Origin: Pollenia angustigena
Taxonomy: Eukaryota; Arthropoda; Insecta; Diptera; Polleniidae
NCBI GenBank assembly: GCA_930367215.1
Contig: OV884059.1
Coordinates: 49,074,957-49,138,956, forward strand
Reading direction: 5' to 3'
Length of the DNA: 64,000 nucleotides
Shown here: one piece after another, positions 33,675 through 44,092 of the stretch
Numbering within the stretch: the first letter of the stretch is position 1
How the letters are laid out: every line of letters begins with the position of its first letter
Program-made: the position numbers and the translations under genes
The notes under the pieces: model-generated
What the model saw: only the letters and a program-made list of their open reading frames with translations
What the model was told of the DNA's origin: nothing
Database searches by the model: none

Positions 33675-34720
33675 TGACAAATAGAAACTGGGAATTATTT
33701 CCTTCCGAAGGTAACTTTATATTATATTCAACATTTTTCATTTTTCGAATTTATTCTATGAGCTAAATTTCAGTTATGTATTTTATAAAGCTTTTTTGTA
33801 ATAGTTCTATTCCTACAATTTTTCAAAAATGACTTTATACACTATCAGACTATTATATTGTATTTTCTTTTTACATTTTACCTTAGCCTTCCGTTGGAAA
33901 GCAATGAGGTATATTGAATGTACAGAAAAATTTACAATTATTATACACCAGCAGAATGTAATGCATTTTCTGGCCCGCTACGGCCGTCGTCAGCATTCTT
34001 TATGTCTCACTAGATAGTGTTACTTTATAAATTGAATGTATTTAATTCAACTATTTTAACAAATAGAAACTGGGAATTATTTCCTTCCGAAGGTAACTTT
34101 ATATTATATTCAACATTTTTCATTTTTCGAATTTATTCTATGAGCTAAATTTCAGTTATGTATTTTATAAAGCTTTTTTGTAATAGTTCTATTCCTACAA
34201 TTTTTCAGAAATGACTTTATACACTATCAGACTATTATATTGTATTTTCTTTTTACATTTTACCTTAGCCTTCCGTTGGAAAGGAATGAGGTATATTGAA
34301 TGTACAGAAAAATTTACAATTATTATACACCAGCAGAATGTAATGCATTTTCTGGCCCGCTACGGCCGTCGTCAGCATTCTTTATGTCTCACTAGATAGT
34401 GTTACTTTATAAATTGAATGTATTTAACTCAACTATTTTAACAAATAGAAACTGGGAATTATTTCCTTCCGAAGGTAACTTTATATTATATTCAACATTT
34501 TTCATTTTTCGAATTTATTCTATGAGCTAATTTTCAGAAAGCTTTCCAACGGAAGGCTAAGGTAAAATGTAAAAAGAAAATACAATATAATAGTCTGATA
34601 GTGTATTAAGTCATTTCTGAAAAATTGTAGGAATAGAACTATTACAAAAAAGCTTTATAAAATACATAACTGAAATTTAGCTCATAGAATAAATTCGAAA
34701 AATGAAAAATGTTTTTTTTT
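33675..34720. repeat. 382-bp tandem repeat, two full units, partial third and inverted piece
   Basis: CAAATAGAAACTGGGAATTA recurs at about 33678, 34060 and 34442, exactly 382 bases apart. The first two units are nearly identical. The third is cut after about 90 bases and is followed by an inverted partial copy (about 34540-34710), making a head-to-head end. Each full unit has a 62-codon frame (33829-34017, 34211-34399) differing at one residue, with a hydrophobic start (MTLYTIRLLYCIFFL). Its identity reflects recent duplication of the DNA; I do not call it a gene. Confidence 0.8.
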
Positions 34721-35909
34721 TGTTAATTCTGATTGCTAATACCACATGTATCTTGGTTTAAACATTTTAAGGGGCTGTATTACAACATTTGTTAGATACA
34801 TATTATTATTTAAAAAAAATGCGTTAAAACCTTTTTTATCTAAAAATTTTGGGGTTTTATTATGTTATTTATCTTCCTCTGTAAACAAACAAACAATTCG
34901 AGTTAGGCCTTTTTTATATTAAGCCATCGATATGTAAGTATGTATTTGCAAAAACAACCTTTAAAGTTTAAAATTACTCTCCTGCAAAACTAAAAAATAG
35001 ACTAACCAACTTTTTCCTTATTGTCACAGATATAAATGCGCACACACATACTGTGTGCAAAAAAACATGCTGAGTGTGGGTATGTGGATAAAAATGTATG
35101 CCGAATATTGTATATATATAGTTGCATATGAATTTATTTTTAATAGCAATAAACAAACCGTTAAGTCCCAATTTACAACGTTGAAATTGAAAGGCAGATA
35201 TTTTTCTTATTCTCTTTTGAACTTGCCTAAACCTTTCACAATCGCGAAATTAATAGGCAGACAGAAATTATTGTTTTCCTCTTTTCGTTCTTTTTCGCTG
35301 TTGACGGAGATGAAGCAACAACATGAAAATGCCGAAAAATGTAAAAGGAAAGCAAAAAAATGTCTACAAATGTCCAGTACAGATAGTCATGTACCCCTCA
35401 CCTACAAACTTCGTCTGTCTGCCTTCCACTTGCCACATTGTAAAAGGGGACTAAGTAAAATTCAATTGTTTTTATGGCCGCAAGAGATGTTTTTATACTT
35501 TTACTATGACACACCACTTCTTTTGCCACTACATGTTATTTATGATGTAGATGATGGCGTTATTGTTGCTATTCTATGTAAAAGCTGATGTTATTGTTAC
35601 AAGCTGGTAAGTGCCTGTTGTCTGCTCTTATTTAACTGTTTCGCTTTGGGAATTTTCGTTTCTAATTTTTCCTTTTGTTTTTCGATTATTTAAGCTGCAT
35701 TTTATAAATGCAATTTTGGATGTTTTTCGCTCAGTTTTGTTCTTTCATTGGGGATAATGATACCCTAGAGCAGCAAAATGAACGAATAAAGATAACAACA
35801 ATTACAAAATCTAGTAACAAAAATATGTAACTATTAACAGAAGAACAACAGAAAACAGTTGTATGTGTAGGGCGGTGATGTTATACACTTTTTTGAAAAT
35901 TCCTTACAC
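34721..35909. other. unrecognised region with one 177-codon open frame
   Basis: This is one of the few stretches without clear repeat structure. The frame at 35055-35588 has no domain, signal or codon pattern I can identify, and its ATG lies in an AT-rich leader. Hairpin CACACATACTGTGTG at about 35043. It could be host intronic or intergenic DNA. The last eight bases (CCTTACAC, 35902-35909) are a hAT target site. Confidence 0.35.
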
Positions 35910-36669
35910 TAGTGCTGGGAAACTATCGATAGACTATCGATATTATCGATAGTCTTAAACTATCGAAAATATCGATAGGAAAAATATAAATATCGATATT
36001 TTTATTATTTAAAGTACAGATATGAAGACATCTAACAGCAGCTATACACACACAGTATTTTGGCGCAAATTTTTACTTGCTATTATTAATTCGCGCTGAA
36101 TTACAGCAATGAATACAAACAACAAGAATGGCAAGTGGTATGGATTGCTTAGCAGTGTTTTTTACTGCTAATTAAAGGCCTTTAAATCGAAATTTGTACA
36201 TGTTTATATAGGGACTGAAATGTCAAATATTTTTGTAATGTTGTAAAAAAAATGCAAATGCAAATCCAAATTCAATTGCAATTGCGAACATAGGAAAAAA
36301 CAATGCGCGACCATTAGAGGATAAGTCCGCTAGATTGATTACCTTTTTGGGTTTAGAATTAAGAAAATTTGTTTAAGTTGCAATGAAATGTCTTATAGTC
36401 CCTGTTACTTCGGTTCCTTCAGAAAGGTACTTATCAATTTTTCAAAAAAAAAAACTGCCATCTAAAATAACGTGCGAATATACATACATACGTCTCATTT
36501 ATTCAATAAAGTGATGAAAACAACGGACTCTAGCCTTATAAAAAAATAATTAAACTTTTCCTACACAAATACAAACATTCAGTCGATAGTAATATCGATA
36601 TATCGATAGTGAAATCTGAACTATCGATAAATATCGATAGTAGACAATATCGATAGTATCCCAGCACTA
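35910..36669 (+). mobile_element. TATCGATA-rich hAT MITE, 760 bp
   Basis: Ends TAGTGCTGGG and CCCAGCACTA are exact inverted copies. The 8-bp duplication CCTTACAC is perfect (35902-35909, 36670-36677). Both subterminal zones are packed with TATCGATA palindromes, about five on each side. A transposase remnant at 36389-36440 supports hAT. The element is non-autonomous. Confidence 0.88.
36389..36440 (+). pseudogene. ZBED-type hAT transposase remnant
   Basis: Plus-strand codons read CLIVPVTSVPSERYLSIF. The P-x-TSVPSER core is the conserved start of the hAT C-terminal dimerisation domain of ZBED-like transposases. It is followed by an A-tract that breaks the frame. No other part of the protein is visible. 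Confidence 0.65.
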
Positions 36670-36867
36670 CCTTACACAGATCGAAAAAATCGCTATTTTT
36701 CCCTACGCTTAAAAAAATAAAAAGATTGGCTAACAAAGAAGCCCAAAAATTATTTTCAATTAATGAAACTGCGAGTGGTTCGTTATTTTCTTTGCGGAGA
36801 ACCCGATTAATTTTGTTTGGCTTAAAATAAAGTTTGTACCAATAATACTATGCTAGTTGAAAAAACA

Positions 36868-37475
36868 GACAAGCCGGGCACATGGCGTTTAAACATAATT
36901 CGGGGACGCTCAATCAAGTGGTGGTCGCGGTTTTTTCAGATTGGCTCTGGTTTTTGAGATATACCGTTATTTCGAAAATGGAGGAGGTTGCACAACATAT
37001 ATTCGCTTAACTCAAAAACGGTTGTTTATTGAAATTACTAAAAAAATTCCGCAATAAAATTTCATTTCAGAAAAGCAATATTCTTTTTCTAATATGAGTA
37101 GTCGTTATTGAAACATAATGTTTTTTTTTGAAAAAAAAAACAATTTTTTTTATCAAAATTTCGAAATTTTTGTTTTTTAAAAATTCATAAAAAATTAAAA
37201 AATGCAGCTAGGCTTTTAATTTTTTGCAGACTTATAAAAAACGAAGCTGCAAACAAAACAAGCCATAAATGATTAAAATCTGTTTGCATCTTTTGATTTT
37301 ATTCACAAAAGTCGACAAATTTTAATTAATTTAAGAATTTCATAAAACGCAATATTTGTATGGGAGCCCCCTAAGGGATGGTGATAAAGGGAAAGTATAA
37401 TTTGAGAAAATGTTAAGAACAAAAAACTAATGGAGGCCAGTCATACATTTTATCATCCTAGGGGCAACTCCTGGG
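36868..37475 (+). repeat. left long terminal inverted repeat
   Basis: Matches 40085-40706 inverted along its whole length with scattered differences and short indels, including long A/T runs near 37110-37150. Outer 20 bases: GACAAGCCGGGCACATGGCG. Confidence 0.85.
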
Positions 37476-37857
37476 CATTTATGGGACTTTTTCTTCAATG
37501 TATTTCTAGTCTGCGTTGAACATTTTGTATAGAAGCCCCCTTAAGGAATGGAGATAGCAGGTGGGTACGTTAGAAATAAATGATTGAGATGAAAAATAAA
37601 GTGGGGTTGGTCATACATTTGACCCATCTAGGGGCATCCTAGGCACTGCAGGGGCCAAATTTAAGGCTAGGGTTCTACGCATATAAAAAACAAAGTTCCA
37701 AATAAAATAAGCTATAAGTGATTAAAGTCTGTCTCCAACTTTTAATTTTTTCATAATAGATGAAATTTTTTTATTTTTTAAATTAACCAAACTTAAAAAT
37801 TTTAAAACATTTATTTTTGTTGTTAATTGGTTAAAGTTAAGGTTTGTATTTAGAAAT

Positions 37858-39415
37858 TTATTCTTCTTCCTCCTGCAGATTCCAACAAATATCCCCTAAT
37901 AGCGAATCAAGTTGTTTGCCGCTATACCAGTGTTCGAGCCTGGTTGTTACTTGGTGAAATCTCTCGCCATGTTCATCAGACTCGGCTGGTGATTGTTCAT
38001 TAAATTTTTCGGCATGGTAATGCAAAAAATTTATTTTCAATGACATTCTAACGTTTAAGATTTTAAATGCGGTTAGCATATTTTTGATTAAAATTCGCCA
38101 GTTTTCAGACCGATGATTTCCTAATACATTTTCTATTACTGATTTCACACAATTCCAGGCCAATAGCTCGATATCATTCAATGCAACCTCAAATTGATGG
38201 TCCTTCATAAGACGACGAATGTCTGTTCCATTAAGAATTCCTTTAAAATAAAAACATTATGATATGAAATATAAATCTAATTTAATAAAGTAGTTACAGT
38301 TTATACCTTCCTTTACTTTCATGCCGCTTAATCGTGGAAAAATTCGGCGCAATTCGGTAAAAGCGACACCATCTGGGCTCATTGTTTTTATAAAATTTTT
38401 TACAATACCCAGTTTGATGTGGAGTGGAGGGAGCAAAATCTTTTCCATCGGCACAAGTAGTAATTCAATAATATTATTTCTATGCAATCTGCTTTCCTCA
38501 CGTAAAGCCCAATCCCGTGTATTGTACTGGTCGCCATCGAATCGCGTATTCCATAAGCACATATTTTTAGTATAGCCCAATTGCATGCCTCTTAAAAGAG
38601 CTACCACTTTTAAATCTGCGCATATTTTCCACTTATGGTCTTCATATTTAATTAACTGTATTATTTTTTTCATTGATCTCCAGGATTATATTAATTTTGC
38701 ATTGTTAAAACCAAGCCACGGATGTCAGTACAATACGCGATAGAATTATTCTCAATTGATTTAAAAAAAGTCGTAAATCGTCTATGGCGATTGATAGCCC
38801 CGTATAATTGTACACCTGGTGCTAAAATATTAGCTCGTTTTAGCTCTTTTGTTAAGAAATGCTCTGTCTTTGAGATAATTTTAGACGCCGTACCATTATA
38901 TCCAGACGATCTTGCGTGATTTCATTGTGACTGCATGGAACCGTGATGCATGACGGTTCATACATTGAAGTAGCTGGCTTCAACAGAATGAATTATTGAG
39001 GGAATATGTTCTGTTGGTATTTGGCTATCCGGAACAGGAATTTCATCAGAATGTGGCAGCGGAAATCGAGCATATGTTGTTGCAGTATAAGATATATAAG
39101 TCATTTTTCTTCTGTTCATACCCGCTGTATAATTTATGCACGCATAACACTCATCTTCAACATGAACTATGGGATCTCTCCAAATCATTGGAACTCCAAA
39201 TGGCATGGCGTCTCCATTTTTCCCCACTTGTTTAAATGGTAAATGCAGTGTGTACACACTATTGATGGTGTCCAACTATTACCATATATAACACTTAAAG
39301 AATAATATGATTCATACAAGGTACTTGTTTCATTAGTGATTTTACGGCGACTTGGCATATTTTTATATTTCCCAAACACATAACAACAGTAATTAAACTT
39401 TTTACACGCCTCCAT
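37858..39415 (-). pseudogene. putative transposase of the long-TIR element, decayed
   Basis: Starts at ATG 39415 (MEACKKFNYCCYVFGKYKN). Cys pairs at YCCYVFG, CTHC and CYACINYTAG suggest an N-terminal zinc-binding module; FGVPMIWRDP and PLPHSDEIPVP follow. Then come ELKRANILAPGVQLYG, YCTDIRGL, YEDHKWKICADLKVV, LGYTKNMCLW, LLPPLHIKLG, LNDIELLAW and DEHGERFHQ. A GT-AG intron fits at 38306-38242. Lesions: frameshift near 39240, frame change near 38860, stops near 38690 and 38675, and an apparent deletion between YNPGD and KKIIQ. I recall this block order from widespread uncharacterised arthropod proteins; acidic residues at CADLK and DEHGER could be catalytic, but that is a guess. Confidence 0.65.
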
Positions 39416-40084
39416 CTTAGATATTTCAATATAACTGATTAGATACAAGACTGTCAAAGGCTTTAAACTTCACTAATCACTTTCGCAAGCACTTTCCATA
39501 TGACAGTGAAGGGGTTGAGGAACTCTTATTTATACTGTAATTGTTTTAATCAAAGTACCTGTCGAGACCTTCATGACCATGTTTTGTAAAAAAAAACAAA
39601 GCCAGAACAATTAATATATCTACCTGTTCCAGGTATAACAATAGAATATGTTATTTAAGTTTTTTACAAGACCGATTAGTGCGGTTTCGACTGCACAATA
39701 AAATACCGTTTTGTGTGGTTTTGTAAGCACAATAAAATACAAATTATGACTTAATTTCTTAATTCTAAGAATTTTTTAATCGGTAACTGTGGATTTTCCA
39801 AAATTCCTACCGCAAAGTGAAAGTGTGGTAATAATGCATGCATATTTCTTTGGAATAGCATACATTTGAATATTTGTTTTTTTTTTGTTTTGTATTGTAA
39901 ATGGCACAAAAACCACATTTAAAAAATTTTACGTCAAAATGTCATTGAAAATAAATTTTCTGCATTGGCACATTCTTCATATATATGTACATAATTTTGA
40001 ATAAAGAATTTAAAAATTAAAAAAATCCTGTGAAATGCTCCATGTAAATTATATTCTTCATATATATTGAAGAAAAGGTTCCAC
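39416..40084. other. 5' non-coding part of the long-TIR element
   Basis: Leader region between the transposase start (minus strand) and the right TIR. AT-rich and without recognisable motifs; it presumably holds the promoter. Confidence 0.4.
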
Positions 40085-40706
40085 AACTGCCTAGGAGTCA
40101 CTCCTAGTGGAATAAAATGTATGACTGACCTCCATTTGTTTTTTGTTCTTAACATTTTCTCAAATTATACTTTCCCTTTATCACCATCACTTAGGGGGCT
40201 CCCATACAAATATTGCGTTTTATGAAATTCTTAAATTAATTAAAATTTGTCGACTTTTGTGAATAAAATCAAAAGTTGCAAACAGATTTTAATCATTTAT
40301 GGCTTGTTTTGTTTGTAGCTTCGTTTTTTATAAGTCTGCAAAAAATTAGAAACCTAGCTGCATTTTGTAATTTTTTATGAATTTTTAAAAAACAAAAATT
40401 TCGAAATTTTGATAAAAAAATTAATTTTTTTTTCAAAAAAAAAATTATTTTTCAATGACGACTACACATATTAGAAAAAGAGTTTTACTTTTCTGAAATT
40501 AAATTTTATTGCGGAATTTCGGTTTTTTTTTTAGTTATTTCAATAAACTAAACCGTTTTTGAGTTACGCGAATATATGTTGTGCAACCTCCTCCATTTTC
40601 GAACTAACGGTATATCTCGAAAACCAGAGCCAATCTGAAAAAACCGCGGGCACCACTGGATTCAGCGTCCCCGAATTATGTGAAAACGCCATGTGCCCGG
40701 CTTGTC
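40085..40706 (-). repeat. right long terminal inverted repeat
   Basis: Inverted partner of 36868-37475. It ends CGCCATGTGCCCGGCTTGTC. Differences include substitutions near the outer end and changed homopolymer lengths. Confidence 0.85.
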
Positions 40707-41117
40707 ACGAAAAAAAGTGTCAATTTCATGCACAGTGTAATCAAGAGCCATATTTTATCGGAGAAAAGATTAAAAACATGACGACTAAAATATTATTTAA
40801 AATACATACATATATGTAATCAAAAATTATATACAGGTATGTTGTGGATTCTACTTTAAAGTAAAAGTAATTTTAAACCACTCCAATTTGACTCATTGTT
40901 GTTCTGCATTTTACTTTTTACGTTTCATTTCTGTTTGTTTTCGAATATCAATTCGTAGTGAAATAGTTCTAGAAACTATTTTAAAAAAAAAGAAGATGTT
41001 TGAAAATACTTTTAAATTTCAGTGTGATATTGAAACCTTTTGTAGAAATATGTAAGAATAATTACAATTAAATGATACTCTCAGATTAAGATATTTTTTT
41101 CAAATGAAAGATTTTTC

Positions 41118-41175
41118 TAATTTGCAAAAGGAGACCGTGTAAAATTGGAGGAGTTGTGGAAAGAACTTATCGTGG
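41118..41175 (+). pseudogene. Harbinger Myb/SANT-like gene, upstream fragment
   Basis: Reads FAKGDRVKLEELWKELIV and stops at the LTR boundary. The W-x-E-L spacing and the continuation ELNSNGPPTKDTSGWKK at 56521 make one Myb/SANT-like DNA-binding domain. The beginning of the gene further left (RYFFQMKDFSNLQK in another frame) appears shifted. The Myb-like partner of Harbinger helps to bind ends and import the nuclease. Confidence 0.6.
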
Positions 41176-41271
41176 TGTAGCGTGTCTTTTATGTGAACCT
41201 TGCTTGCACACATTATTTCAGCATACATTACATGCAATGAACCAGGCGCATGTTTAATGTAATACGAATAA
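41176..41271 (+). mobile_element. solo LTR (mdg1-like gypsy), left part
   Basis: Begins TGTAGCGTGTC directly after GTGG (41172-41175). Continues after the 15-kb insertion at 56227-56520 and ends ATTACA followed by GTGG (56521-56524). TGTAG...TTACA ends with a 4-bp duplication resemble mdg1/412-type LTRs, from memory. No internal retrotransposon sequence is present, so this is a solo LTR of about 390 bp. Confidence 0.7.
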
Positions 41272-42021
41272 AGGCTCAGTTAGGCGAACGTTGCTGTACC
41301 GTATCTGTACTGTATACATCAGCTGTTCGCTTTTTGTTATATATAAACCAATACAAAAGCTTACCGAAATCCAATGTACCGTAGTTGCAACGTACCAATC
41401 TGTATAAAATAGAATTTCATGCCGTTGTTACGTGACATTTGTAAGACAGTGATGAGCGGCTTGTATGTTACATTGAATGCGGGTAATTTTGCTCTTATTT
41501 TGTGGTACTTTTTTCAGTATACATATCTATTGAATTGCGACAAAACAACTTACAATACCACTTATTTCCAAACATGTCTGTGTTTACACGGCTCTTCTCT
41601 TATTGACATAATTTCTACTTTATAGGCGAGAGGGACGAGCGGAAAAGAAACGAGTACACAGATGCATGTACTGTCTTTACGTTTTGCTTTTTCATTCGTT
41701 GCTTAATTTTGTTATTGTTTTTAAAATCAAAAAAGCACATGTCGTCAACATGACATGAATCATTTGAACGCCAATTCATGTTCAAAGAAGAAAAAGGAAG
41801 AATCTTGTCAATAAGACATGAGCCGTATGAACTCAGACTATGTTTAGATGTTTAAAATAAACAAATGCATATACACATACAATGGAAATGTGAAACATAT
41901 AAAAGACTTTAAATGGTATCAAAACCTTGTTTGGTGTATGCACATTTACAATATACTTATGTATGCTAAAAATTTATACATGCTAAAATACAAATTTATT
42001 TATTGTAAATTTATAATATAA

Positions 42022-42559
42022 ATATTAAATTATTTTTATGAAGAAAGGAATTTTACAACATGAAAATTAATTAAAATTGTTATTGATAATCTTTCATTCT
42101 TGACGTGGCTTGGGCTCGAACCCCGGCCGGCAGGTTACCATGACATGTTTCGATTGCAACCACTCAATCTCCTCAGATGGATTTGCCGTCTTACACTCGC
42201 AGCCACCGACGACTGCTGACGTCAATAGTTAATCATCAATCCTTAAACCAAATTGTATTCTAACATTTGGTAGATCGAAATTTGCTTTCCTGAATGATTA
42301 TCCATTTTAATTGATTTTACATGTTTTTTCCTTACTTCTGTTTTTCGTACTTTTGTCAAGAATTTTTCTTGAAGTCCAAGTACATTTTTTGTTTTTTCAT
42401 TTTGTCTTTTTCTTTTCTGTTGACCTTTTTCAGCACAACTTGAAGGATAAATGTACACATAGAGCTCGTGCCTTAGCTTTAACAATAATTAGTATTGTGG
42501 TTATTTTGTTGAACTATTTATGGTTTTTAATCCAAATTTTTAATATTTTTAATTAGGCT
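42022..42559 (-). repeat. 560-bp satellite, unit left of the BEL insertion
   Basis: One nearly complete unit in direct orientation, from 'attaaattatttttatgaag' to 'aattaggct'. Its last five bases AGGCT (42555-42559) are the target duplication of the BEL element. The array continues at 52036. tRNA-like boxes lie on the minus strand around 42108-42190. Confidence 0.85.
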
Positions 42560-43065
42560 TGTTAACAAGCATACATGTATAAATTTTATTATTTTATTGT
42601 ATTACTAAGAACTCACTTCCGTACATGTATTTTTATTCTGTTGACATAATTTAAGTGCATTAACTTTGCTTGCATAATATTCAGTTTAAATTTTATTTAT
42701 TCTTTTGTAAAATGCATACATCGCAATTTCAAGTTCATTAACCGTTTTGTTTATTAATTTTTGTTTTTTATTTACACCATTAATAATTAGGTCATTCACT
42801 TTTAAGCATTTTTATTTCCTCATTTATTTGTTATTATTTTAAGCTAAGCATTTTATTATTAGTTAATTTTAATATAAAAGAAAGTAGTAAATAAAAATTT
42901 TTTAGTCGTGTTTTAGTTATCATATTTGTGTTTTCTTTAATACGGCTTCCTTCAGGTTTCAAGTGCTTGTAAGGAAAAACATTAAAAGTTAGCGCCAATC
43001 TGAATTTATGTGTTTAGATTGAATCACGCTAACGATCATTTTAAGATACGTTTGATACACAAACA
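42560..43065 (+). repeat. BEL LTR, first (outer) 5' copy
   Basis: 506 bp, TGTTAACAAGCATACATG to GATACACAAACA. It contains AATAAA-type signals and the TTAGCGCCAATCTGAATT block shared by all three copies. Confidence 0.9.
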
Positions 43066-43553
43066 TTTAAATTTTATTATTTTATTGTTTTACTAAGATC
43101 TCACTTCCGTACATGTATTTTTATTCTGTTGACATAATTTAAGTGCATTAACTTTGCTTGCATAATATTTAGTTTAAATTTTATTTATTCTTTTGTAAAA
43201 TGCATACATCGCAATTTCAAGTTCATTAACCGTTTTGTTTATTAATTTTTGTTTTTTATTTACACCATTAATAATTAGGTCATTCATTTTTAAGCATTTT
43301 TACTTCCTCATTTATTTGTTATTATTTTAAGCTAAGCATTTTATTATTAGTTAATTTTAATATAAAAGAAAGTAGTAAATAAAGATTTTTTAGTCGTGTT
43401 TTAGTAATCATATTTGTGTTTTCTTTAATACGGCTTCCTTCAGGTTTCAAGTGCTTGTAAGGAAAAACATTAAAAGTTAGCGCCAATCTGAATTTATGTG
43501 TTTAGATTGAATCACGCTAACGATAATTTTAAGATACGTTTGATACACAAACA
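43066..43553 (+). repeat. BEL LTR, second 5' copy, lacking its first ~20 bases
   Basis: Follows the first LTR directly, starts at TTTAAATTTTATTATTTTAT and ends GATACACAAACA next to the primer-site region. This is the LTR that borders the internal domain. The tandem arrangement could come from LTR-LTR recombination or nested integration. Confidence 0.88.
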
Positions 43554-43573
43554 TTTTGGTGACCCCAGGTTTA
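43554..43573 (+). promoter_or_regulatory. candidate primer binding site
   Basis: TTTTGGTGACCCCAGG directly follows the LTR, the position of the tRNA primer site. TGG start fits the CCA end of a tRNA. I could not assign the tRNA. Confidence 0.5.
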
Positions 43574-43737
43574 GATATTTAAAGTTTCCCCCCACCAGTG
43601 GTAAGGGACTGTTAATAATCTAAAATAAAGAAGCACACAACCTTCAGAGGCGAAATCCAAGGCATCAGGATACCAAAACATTGGTGATCACTATTCCAGA
43701 CGTCTTTTCTAAGGATAATCTCATAATCAGTCAGCAG

Positions 43738-44022
43738 GCACCGAAAACCATTTGGTGACCATCATATTTTCAAGACGCCAGTCTAATCAGCAGGCACCAA
43801 AAACCATTTGGTGACCATCATATTTTCAAGACACCAGTCTAATCAGCAGGCACCGAAAACCATTTGGTGACCATCATATTTTCAAGACACCAGTCTAATC
43901 AGCAGGCACCGAAAACCATTTGGTGACCATCATATTTTCAAGACACCAGTCTAATCAGCAGGCACCGAAAACCATTTGGTGACCATCATATTTTCAAGAC
44001 ACCAGTCTAATCAGCAGGCACA
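43738..44022 (+). repeat. five 56-bp tandem units in the BEL leader
   Basis: Copies of 'gcaccgaaaaccatttggtgacc' plus 'atcatattttcaagac.ccagtctaatcag' are spaced exactly 56 bases (CCATTTGG at 43748, 43804, 43860, 43916, 43972). They are almost identical. Each repeats the TTTGGTGACC word of the primer-site region. Confidence 0.9.
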
Positions 44023-44092
44023 ACATTCTTCAGTAATACTAAACATTTGATAACATAATGCAAGTATCCAGGACTTAATAGCACAGCAGGAG

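Larger units (their letters stand above)
36866..40708 (-). mobile_element. long-TIR DNA transposon, superfamily not identified, 3.8 kb
   Basis: About 600 bp at each end are inverted copies (36868-37475 and 40085-40706), starting GACAAGCCGGGCACATGGCG and sharing 'aatatttgtatgggagccccct' far inside. GAAAAAA occurs two bases outside both TIRs (36859-36865, 40709-40715) and may be the target duplication. The element encodes one recognisable protein on the minus strand, related to a family I remember as uncharacterised arthropod proteins. A diverged internal copy of the inner TIR lies at 37510-37670. Confidence 0.8.

Noticed and set aside
35055..35588. 177-codon open frame
   Set aside because: No domain, no homologous motif and no neighbouring gene structure; an AT-rich leader. 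It could be chance or host non-coding DNA.
43738..44022. CRISPR-like regular array
   Set aside because: The 56-bp units abut without unique spacers, in a eukaryotic retroelement leader.
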